Source: JAJCYX01 sp965243825 (GTDB lineage: Bacteria > Chloroflexota > Dehalococcoidia > Lucifugimonadales > Lucifugimonadaceae). From it: a stretch of DNA of 64,000 nucleotides. How positions within the stretch are numbered: the first letter of the stretch is position 1; every line of letters begins with the position of its first letter. The stretch is from contig CBDEVT010000001.1 in the NCBI GenBank assembly GCA_965243825.1, positions 2,356,001-2,420,000 of the forward strand, in the 5' to 3' direction. The position numbers and the translations under genes were made by a program. The notes beneath the pieces were generated by a model. That model saw only the letters and a program-made list of their open reading frames with translations, made no database searches and was not told where the DNA came from. Shown piece after piece: positions 58,013 to 64,000 of the stretch.

Positions 58013-59287
58013 ATGGTCCGCCGCACGCCATTCTTCTATGGCTGGGTCGTGGTAGGTGTGTCGGGCCTGACGATGTTCTTCCGCAACGCTGCTGCAACCC
58101 TGACGATTGCCGTTTTCGTGTTCCCTATGGCCGAGGACACTGGCTGGACTCGCACGGCTATCGTCGGTGCGGCATCGGTCGCCGGGATAGTTTCGATGTT
58201 CGTTTCACCGTTTGCCGGGTGGGTGCTCCAGCGGTTTGGCCCCCGAGTGTTGCTCGCCGGCTCGATGCTGGTGCTCGGCGGAGCTGTCATGTCTATCCGC
58301 TGGGTCGACAACATCGTGCTGTTTTATGTGCTTTTCGGAATCGGGCGCGTGATTTTCAGTTCACCGGTCCAGATCGGTGCAGCGACCGTTGTTGCCCAGT
58401 GGTTTGTCAGGCGAAGAGGCCGCGCGACTTCGGCTCTGGGTGTGATGCATTCCCTTGGCATGGGTTTCTTTCCGCTCTTTGCCCAGGTTTTGATGAATGC
58501 GTCCGATGGTGATTGGCGAATGGCCTGGTTCTGGATTGGCATTTCGGTCTGGGCGGTCGCCCTGCCTCCAACTCTGGTCGCCCTGGTGAGGAGACCAGAG
58601 GACGTTGGTCTAAAACCAGATGGCGATCAGTGGAATGACGATGAAGATGATGCGCACCAGGATCAATCCAGTGGTGAATCTGAGGTTCAGTGGACACTAA
58701 AAGAGGCGATGCACACGCCAGCCATGTGGATGCTTGCGATCGCCGGTGGACTGGTGTTTTTCATCCACACGGGAGTCAATATTCATCAGGCTGCGTTTCT
58801 GCGAGACCAGGGTGTTTCGGCAAGCGTCGCTGCCTCTGCTCTCACCGTGATGGCCGCTGGTACCGCTCTGGGCAGCATCTTGTGGGGCTGGTTGCTTGAT
58901 CGATTACCTGTAAGAACGGTGTATGCGCTGACTGCGGGCTGGCTCGGCGGAGTGGCATTGCTCTTCTTGTTGGTGGATACTGCCGCTATCGCGTTCGTAG
59001 TCGCCGCCGTGTTTGGCATTGGCCTGGGTGGATTGCTGGTCGTGCCTCCTGTAGCAATGGCAGACTATTTCGGTCGAAGTTCGCTTGGAGCGATTCGCGG
59101 GGTGACTGAACCGTTTGTAAGCGGCGGGCAGGCTATTGGCGGAATTGCGGCAGGCCTGATATTCGATCTTTCGGACTCTTACGCCGGAACATTCCCTATG
59201 TTCACCGTGGCTGCGTTAATAGGTGTCCTACTGATCATGCTTGCGAGGCGACCCAGGTATCCGAACAGCCCTGCGAGCGCAGCTTGA
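58013..59287 (+). CDS. MFS transporter (monocarboxylate/OFA-like)
   Basis: A 424-residue transporter with about 12 helices. The opening RRTPFFYGWVVVGVSGLTMFFRNAAATLTIAVFVFPMAEDTGWTRTAI resembles monocarboxylate/oxalate-formate antiporter-type MFS proteins, with FAGWVLQRFGPRVLLAGSMLVL and VVAQWFVRRRGRATSALGVMHSLGMGFFPLF later. A hydrophilic, acidic central loop (about 200-235, WNDDEDDAHQDQSSGES) splits the two halves. Its end is followed 100 bases later by two ThDP-decarboxylase subunit genes on the same strand, so it may import a sulfonate or phosphonate-derived acid. That is inference. Confidence 0.88.
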   Translation: MVRRTPFFYGWVVVGVSGLTMFFRNAAATLTIAVFVFPMAEDTGWTRTAIVGAASVAGIVSMFVSPFAGWVLQRFGPRVLLAGSMLVLGGAVMSIRWVDNIVLFYVLFGIGRVIFSSPVQIGAATVVAQWFVRRRGRATSALGVMHSLGMGFFPLFAQVLMNASDGDWRMAWFWIGISVWAVALPPTLVALVRRPEDVGLKPDGDQWNDDEDDAHQDQSSGESEVQWTLKEAMHTPAMWMLAIAGGLVFFIHTGVNIHQAAFLRDQGVSASVAASALTVMAAGTALGSILWGWLLDRLPVRTVYALTAGWLGGVALLFLLVDTAAIAFVVAAVFGIGLGGLLVVPPVAMADYFGRSSLGAIRGVTEPFVSGGQAIGGIAAGLIFDLSDSYAGTFPMFTVAALIGVLLIMLARRPRYPNSPASAA

Positions 59288-59387
59288 GGTTGCCGACACT
59301 GACTTATCTCGATACTCTCCGCTCAACGCAGCGAACCATGTGTTGCGTTCTACCCACGGTTCCCGAGCCTCGCTTCGAGACGGCAGA

Positions 59388-59891
59388 ATGATCACTGGAA
59401 TACTTCACCCCGCCAGGGTCGTCGAACAGCTTGTAGATCAGGGCGTGACGCATATGGTGACACTCCCTGACTCGGAAACTCGCCACATGTACGACAGGTT
59501 GATGGCCGAGCCGTCAATCCATGTGATTCCGGTTGCCAGGGAGGGCGAGGCGATTCCAATTGCCGCAGGTCTGTGGGTAGCAGGACAACGGCCAGTTATA
59601 TCCATCCAGAATGCAGGGCTTTTCGAGTCAGGTGACGCGTTACGCGGTTTGGCAATTGGTGTCGACCTGCCACTCGTGATGTTCGTTGGTTACCGTGGCT
59701 ACACACGTCACGGCGATACGCCGGACAGCGCCGCACGCATCCTTGAGCCGTTTCTTCATCTGTGGCGCGTTGACTACTTCACGGTAGAAGGGGATGACGA
59801 TCTCGATCGGGTTCCTCTCGCATTTGAACGTGCAGAGCGAACCAATCAACCGGTGGCCGTTCTGATCGGCACGGAGTATGCGAAAGAATGA
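59388..59891 (+). CDS. Sulfopyruvate decarboxylase-like subunit alpha (ThDP pyrimidine-binding domain)
   Basis: About 167 residues from the ATG at 59388. It is the PYR domain of ThDP enzymes: ITGILHPARVVEQLVDQGVTHMVTLPDSETRHMYDRL and the conserved glutamate in VIPVAREGEAIPIAAGLWVAGQRPVISIQNAG, then LPLVMFVGYRGYTRHGDTPD. Length and motifs match ComD of sulfopyruvate decarboxylase and related phosphonopyruvate decarboxylases. It is coupled to the beta subunit by an ATGA overlap. The complex would decarboxylate sulfopyruvate or phosphonopyruvate. An upstream GTG/TTG extension overlaps the MFS gene and is not needed. Confidence 0.85.
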   Translation: MITGILHPARVVEQLVDQGVTHMVTLPDSETRHMYDRLMAEPSIHVIPVAREGEAIPIAAGLWVAGQRPVISIQNAGLFESGDALRGLAIGVDLPLVMFVGYRGYTRHGDTPDSAARILEPFLHLWRVDYFTVEGDDDLDRVPLAFERAERTNQPVAVLIGTEYAKE

Positions 59892-60466
59892 TTGGCTACA
59901 GGGATGCGGTAGAGATAATCAACAGGGTGCGTGAAGACGCCATCTGTGTAACAACGATGACACAGACGGGCTACTGGTACGGGGCAAGCGAGCGACCTGA
60001 ATTGGACATCGGCATTTCGAATGGCATGAGTAAGGCGTCATCCCTTGGCCTGGGGATCGCCGTGGGTTCTCCCGATAGGCGAGTAATTGTGCTTGATGGC
60101 GACGGTTCTCTTTTGATGAATCTTGGCAGCCTCGCAACCGTTGCCGGACAGGAGCCAGCCAATTTCTACCACTTCGTTTTCGACAACGGGATCTATGCCG
60201 TCACAGGTGGTCAACCACTTCCGAATCCCAAAGTCGACTACGCTGCGATGGGACTCGCGGCAGGCTACACCCAGGCTCACACTTTCTCAGATGCTGAAGA
60301 CCTGGCTTCGGAGTTGCCGGGGATTTTTTCTGAGCCTGGACCGGCACTGATTCATGTCCTGGTCGTACCTGAGCCGGCCGAAGAAGGCGTGGACCAAACA
60401 TGGGAATCGAATGCGAAGATGCCGGCCCAGTTGAGAGCTACCAGGAAGGCATTGGAGCAGGACTGA
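59888..60466 (+). CDS. Sulfopyruvate decarboxylase-like subunit beta (ThDP diphosphate-binding domain)
   Basis: A 192-residue PP domain of a two-subunit ThDP enzyme. The metal/diphosphate motif is VIVLDGDGSLLMNLGSLATVAGQEPANFYHFVFDNGIYAVTGGQPL (GDG...N), preceded by GISNGMSKASSLGLGIAVGSPDRR. It pairs with the alpha subunit, which overlaps by ATGA. ComE and the C-terminal half of phosphonopyruvate decarboxylase are the closest types. Decarboxylation of sulfopyruvate yields sulfoacetaldehyde, which would fit organosulfonate use; the choice against phosphonopyruvate cannot be made here. Confidence 0.87.
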   Translation: MIGYRDAVEIINRVREDAICVTTMTQTGYWYGASERPELDIGISNGMSKASSLGLGIAVGSPDRRVIVLDGDGSLLMNLGSLATVAGQEPANFYHFVFDNGIYAVTGGQPLPNPKVDYAAMGLAAGYTQAHTFSDAEDLASELPGIFSEPGPALIHVLVVPEPAEEGVDQTWESNAKMPAQLRATRKALEQD

Positions 60467-60479
60467 ACTGCCTCAAAAG

Positions 60480-63038
60480 CTAGTCTTCGTCGTCATCTCC
60501 GCTGCCAGACTTTCGGCGTCTAGCAAGGACGACCAATCCCACCATGCCGAGCCCTATGAGCGTGTAGTCACCGCCTGCGACTCCTGAATGGGCAACAGGG
60601 AGACCGCAGCCGTAGATTGTGTAACCGGCATCTTCGCCTCCGCCGAGGTCGATACCGCCGCCACCTTCGTCGTCACCTGAACCGTCAGCATCACGTATCG
60701 CCTGAACCGTGGCCTCGACATCGATTGTGGGCTCAGGCGTGATCTCCGGGTCCGGCGTCTCTTCCGGTTCTGGAGTTGGCGTTACTTCCGGAGTTGGAAC
60801 CTCGGTAGGTTCAACCGTGGGAGCGGGCTCAACTGTTACTTCTGGCGCTGGAACCGGTGTCGGGGTGCCGAGCAGGTCTGGAGGTGGAGTTTCGCCAGGC
60901 TCTTCGACAGGAATCTGTGTCGGCGTCGGCGAAGGCTCGATCGTCGCTTCTGGGGTCGACGCTGGTGGTGGGTCCACAATGAACCGAAGGATCGGAGTGG
61001 CATGAATGTTCCCGGCGTCGTCTCGGGCCTGGATGACAAACTCATGTGGGCCTCCGCTCAGAGCACCGGGCTGGTAGGTCCACGAACTTGCGGTAGTCGC
61101 CTGCATGAGAGCGGTCACGTCGAATCCATCAAGCTTCGCGCTGATGACTGTCACAGAGCCGTGAGTGTCGCCAGGATACTCCGATGCCTCTTCAGCGTAT
61201 GAAACGGTGATGACCGGGTTGGTCACTTTCACGATATCGTTCTGGGCGGGCAGGATCACCGGAACCTTAATCTCACGGTCGAGTTCGAACAGGTGGGCAT
61301 TTTCCGGCCACGTTGGCTCCTCTCTGCGCACTCCACCATGAGCCCGATTGCCCTGTTTGTCGAAGCCAGCGATCTCAACATTCTTCACGCCATCACCGGC
61401 AGCTGATCCCGTCAAGAAATCGTCGTCAATCTCAATCATCCACTCTCGAGAGATGCCTGTTGTTGTCATGGCGCCGAAGGTCACACCGTTGATCTCAACC
61501 GTAGGTGCAGTGGCCAGATTTTCCGGTGATCGAGATGTGATCACCACTTTGTCGCGAGTGATCACGGTATCGAACAGAACTTCGAGCACGGGCCCGAGTC
61601 GGTCTTCGACCTGGAAGATGATGCGTTCAGAGTTCAGTCCAAGAAGGTCTGTCACGGCACCTGCAAGAATCTGCATAGGTTCTGCGATGCTCGGTAGATC
61701 CTCGTAGGTGAGGAAGACCGCGTCTGGAATGTCTTCGTAGACCACCGCCGAAACCGCAGGGCGACTGCCGAACAGGAAGCGACCGGGTACGACAGTGTTC
61801 GGGTCGACCGGTTCTGTGAAGTTGACACGGATTCGATTCTGCCTGTTGGTAAGTTCACGATCTCGCTCGTCGTCGTAGTCGTCACCAAGCAGGACTTCGA
61901 TAATCCCCGGCGCAACCGTGTCAATATCAAAGGTGTGATTCTGGTCGCCGTCAGCTCCGTCGGCGTCTGTGCGAGCTGTGTTACCCGCGATATCTGTGGC
62001 GGTTGCGTACCAGTTGACCTTGCCGTCAGACATCCCGGGCAACAAAGCAAATGCCGCCCAACCCTGGTTGATCTTTGAAGAGAAGTCTGTAGAAGCCAGG
62101 ATCTCTTCTCCAGGTTCGCCAAAAACACCGTCGCGATCCAGGTCGACAGAGAACACGATGTCTGACAGATCGATTCCAGAGCGGTCGTCAGTGATGTCGA
62201 CTGACACCCAGTTCTGGGAGTTGCTTGTGGTCACGCCGTTGGGAAGTTGTTTCACTTCGAGGACTGGAACCGTCGTGTCTATAACTACGGCGGCGCTGAC
62301 CAGCGTGGGAGGTGCAAGATCTGCGTACTCGACGGTGACGATGCCAGCGTCTTCGACTTCGATCACAGGCCTCGGCGAGGCTGCAGGATCCGTGATATTG
62401 GTCGTTGAGGTTTCTGTGCCGGTTTCGAATGTGGCCGTGTAGATGTTAGTCGAAGGCCCGGTCTCTTTCAGCGTCATCACAAAACCGTCGATATCAGAGG
62501 AACTCCGTATTTCAGCGGTCGTTGTGTCTACTACATCGTGCCGATAGGTAACCGTGAAGTTGATTGGATCGGTCGTGTCGTCGAACTGTGAAACTGAGAA
62601 TGTCCCGTTCTGTACGTTCAGCCAGTTCACCGTCACATCGGCGACGTCCGGCAAAGACGCCGCGATGTCTGAGCCGTCTACAACGCCATCGCCGTTGAAG
62701 TCTGCAATTGGGCTGTTTTGAACCCGAAAAATATGCTGGTCACCGGCACTACCAGCAGGCATCGAATACGGATTACCCGTGAAGTCAGTCGATTCACCGA
62801 GGTTAGTCACAGTCGTTTCCGGACTGACATCATCCACTACAACGGTGATGGTTTTGCCGGAGTTTGCGTATTCAGGGGTGACTGTAAGTGTCCCGGATTC
62901 GTCAGCATTCACGACTGGAATCGTTACTGAGAGCATGCCCTCAATCAGTACGAACGCCGCCAGAGCAGCCAGGGCAGCGACTCGGCTTAAACGAGCGCGG
63001 CGAGTCGGTACTTCTGCGCTTCTGCGCAAGAAGTCCAT
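60480..63038 (-). CDS. Large secreted surface protein with Pro/Thr/Glu-rich stalk and C-terminal membrane anchor
   Basis: About 852 residues from the ATG at 63038, preceded by AGGAATTC; a start 14 codons upstream is possible. The order is: signal peptide (VAALAALAAFVLIEGMLSVTI), beta-rich Ig/S-layer-like domains with Thr/Val repeats, a dockerin-like calcium loop DFNGDGVVDGSDI near residue 115, further beta domains to about 690, a Pro/Thr/Glu stalk of about 110 residues (TPEVTPTPEPEETPDPE and similar), a Gly/Asp-rich linker, then YGCGLP...GDYTLIGLGMVGLVVLARRRKSG, a C-terminal helix with a basic stop. It is likely surface-anchored. Anchoring chemistry is unknown. A single Cys near the C-terminal helix could be lipidated or cleaved. 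Confidence 0.82.
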   Translation of the reverse strand: MDFLRRSAEVPTRRARLSRVAALAALAAFVLIEGMLSVTIPVVNADESGTLTVTPEYANSGKTITVVVDDVSPETTVTNLGESTDFTGNPYSMPAGSAGDQHIFRVQNSPIADFNGDGVVDGSDIAASLPDVADVTVNWLNVQNGTFSVSQFDDTTDPINFTVTYRHDVVDTTTAEIRSSSDIDGFVMTLKETGPSTNIYTATFETGTETSTTNITDPAASPRPVIEVEDAGIVTVEYADLAPPTLVSAAVVIDTTVPVLEVKQLPNGVTTSNSQNWVSVDITDDRSGIDLSDIVFSVDLDRDGVFGEPGEEILASTDFSSKINQGWAAFALLPGMSDGKVNWYATATDIAGNTARTDADGADGDQNHTFDIDTVAPGIIEVLLGDDYDDERDRELTNRQNRIRVNFTEPVDPNTVVPGRFLFGSRPAVSAVVYEDIPDAVFLTYEDLPSIAEPMQILAGAVTDLLGLNSERIIFQVEDRLGPVLEVLFDTVITRDKVVITSRSPENLATAPTVEINGVTFGAMTTTGISREWMIEIDDDFLTGSAAGDGVKNVEIAGFDKQGNRAHGGVRREEPTWPENAHLFELDREIKVPVILPAQNDIVKVTNPVITVSYAEEASEYPGDTHGSVTVISAKLDGFDVTALMQATTASSWTYQPGALSGGPHEFVIQARDDAGNIHATPILRFIVDPPPASTPEATIEPSPTPTQIPVEEPGETPPPDLLGTPTPVPAPEVTVEPAPTVEPTEVPTPEVTPTPEPEETPDPEITPEPTIDVEATVQAIRDADGSGDDEGGGGIDLGGGEDAGYTIYGCGLPVAHSGVAGGDYTLIGLGMVGLVVLARRRKSGSGDDDED

Positions 63039-63241
63039 CAGCGAATTCCTGTGAAGACCAGTAGGGATAACGCGGTCCATAGCTGAACTGTAGTTGGAGC
63101 CAGTTCAACTTGAATGAGAAGGCGCCACACGACGAAAGACGCCTCAGCCACAAGCCACAGTCCGTGTGATCACTGGTGATTTCCGCAGGCCAACGTGATG
63201 GTTAGCTGTTGAAGCCTTGCAGAAGTACGCAATCAGCTTGC

Positions 63242-64000
63242 CTACATGCCGGCCCCACCGTCGACGGTGATCATCGATCCCGTGATCATGGCTGCTTCGT
63301 CGGTTGCTGCAAAAAGGAACGCTTTGGCGATGTCTTCAGGCGTTTGCAATCGACCCAGCGGGGTGTTGCCCAGTCTGCGCTGGAAATTCTCAGGGTTGTC
63401 GATACTTGTTGACCAGTCGTTCGGGCTGTGCGGGTTGTTGCCGCGGATAAACGGCGTGTCAACGTGTCCCGGTGAGATGATGAGGCATCGGATGTTGTCG
63501 GGTGCGTATGAGTGAGCTGCGGACCGAGTAAGGCCGACCATACCCATCTTCTGCGCTGCGTATGCGGGACTTCCTCCACCGGGTCTGATCGAAGCCAGCG
63601 AACCCATGTTCAGGATCACTCCGCGGCCTGCTCGACGCATTGACGGCACGACGGCCTTGATGCCGAGAAACGCGCCGGTGAGACCGATCTCCATGATCGT
63701 GCGCCACTGTTTCTCGGTCTGCTCATCGAAGCTGACTCTGAAATTGGCACCAGCGTTGTTGCATAGAACAGTGACGGGTCCGAAAGCCGCCTCTGTCTCC
63801 TTGACCGCTGAGGTCCAGCCGTCTGCCTGTCGTACATCAAGCTGAACAGCCATAGCGCGACCGCCCGCCGACTTGATCGCTTCGGTGACCTTCCCAGCAG
63901 CATCCAGGTTCATGTCAGCAGCACACACGGCGGCACCTTCTGACGCAAACAGCTTTGCCTGCGCGCCGCCCATGGCCCCACCACCGCCGGTGATGATCGC
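63242..64000 (-). CDS. Short-chain dehydrogenase/reductase, 5' end outside window
   Basis: An SDR whose frame continues to the last base; the visible start of the fold AIITGGGGAMGGAQAKLFASEGAAVCAADM contains the TGxxxGxG cofactor motif, so only a few residues are missing. NNAG near residue 100, the Ser of LNMGSLASI, the YAAQK (YxxxK) dyad and TGSMITVDGGAGM at the end complete the family signature. NAD preference is suggested by the Asp after beta-2 (AADM). Substrate unknown. The 203-base stretch between this gene and the surface-protein gene holds nothing I can name. Confidence 0.92.
   Translation of the reverse strand, partial: AIITGGGGAMGGAQAKLFASEGAAVCAADMNLDAAGKVTEAIKSAGGRAMAVQLDVRQADGWTSAVKETEAAFGPVTVLCNNAGANFRVSFDEQTEKQWRTIMEIGLTGAFLGIKAVVPSMRRAGRGVILNMGSLASIRPGGGSPAYAAQKMGMVGLTRSAAHSYAPDNIRCLIISPGHVDTPFIRGNNPHSPNDWSTSIDNPENFQRRLGNTPLGRLQTPEDIAKAFLFAATDEAAMITGSMITVDGGAGM

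Noticed and set aside
60709..61005. Long open frame of about 98 codons on the plus strand, rich in Ser/Gly/Val
   Set aside because: It is the antisense of the Pro/Thr/Glu-repeat stalk of the surface protein; low-complexity repeats give open frames on both strands.
1..64000. CRISPR arrays, insertion sequences or prophage
   Set aside because: No regularly spaced repeats, transposase or phage structural motifs were recognised in either strand.

Overview
The window looks like a chromosomal segment of a bacterium, most probably a Chloroflexota lineage of the marine SAR202/Dehalococcoidia type. That is an inference from gene content, not a marker-gene call. The pointers are: paralogous Ldh2-family dehydrogenases and UxuA-like TIM-barrel enzymes, a 3-oxo-tetronate kinase/decarboxylase pair, an HpcH/HpaI aldolase, sulfopyruvate-decarboxylase-like subunits, an HspR-type MerR regulator with grpE-dnaK, Rex, and a two-domain ThyX-like protein. 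No rRNA, tRNA, CRISPR array, transposase or phage gene was recognised. Genes are densely packed, often with ATGA stop/start overlaps.

Layout. 1-4.5 kb: the end of an SDR gene, then a minus-strand catabolic operon (Ldh2-type dehydrogenase, OtnK-like kinase, OtnC-like aldolase/decarboxylase, NAD epimerase). 4.6-10.1 kb: a minus-strand island resembling a lasso-peptide (RiPP) cluster without a cyclase: a 32-residue precursor, a B2-type leader protease, a nucleotidyltransferase, an HPr-kinase-like protein, a PqqD-type recognition protein, a GNAT and a flippase. It is bracketed by two paralogous Ldh2 genes in the same orientation. 10.5-17.2 kb: second Ldh2, a membrane protein, a methyltransferase, an HpaI aldolase, an aminotransferase, a small-molecule phosphotransferase and Rex. 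17.3-21.5 kb: DUF503, a small zinc ribbon, then hspR-grpE-dnaK behind a palindrome-rich regulatory region. 21.7-31.1 kb: mixed metabolism and housekeeping (D-threonine aldolase-like, Nudix, DUF2267, trehalose synthase-like GT4, 2-hydroxyacid dehydrogenase, PAC2, Xaa-Pro peptidase, TatD, flavodoxin-domain protein).

31.2-37.6 kb holds three UxuA-like paralogues interleaved with PHP, aldo/keto reductase, DinB and LURP-one-like genes. 37.6-42.7 kb: an MFS exporter, a methyltransferase and a TPP-riboswitch-controlled ABC transporter for a thiamine precursor. 42.9-48.4 kb: a SirB1-like protein, an ECF sigma/anti-sigma pair, a zinc-ribbon microprotein, an LppX/LprG-like lipoprotein with its own MFS partner, and a SHOCT protein. 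48.4-64 kb: a ThyX-like double-domain protein, a polytopic GT-C-like protein, a lone dihydrolipoamide acyltransferase, a TIGR01777-type epimerase, aconitase, an MFS transporter with a ThDP-dependent two-subunit decarboxylase, a large secreted Thr/Pro-rich surface protein with a C-terminal anchor, and an SDR running off the end.

The item most worth following is the cyclase-less lasso-like island. Its precursor keeps the full leader recognition motif, leaves only six residues after the predicted cleavage point, and ends in serine, the residue that HPr-kinase-like lasso enzymes are known to phosphorylate.
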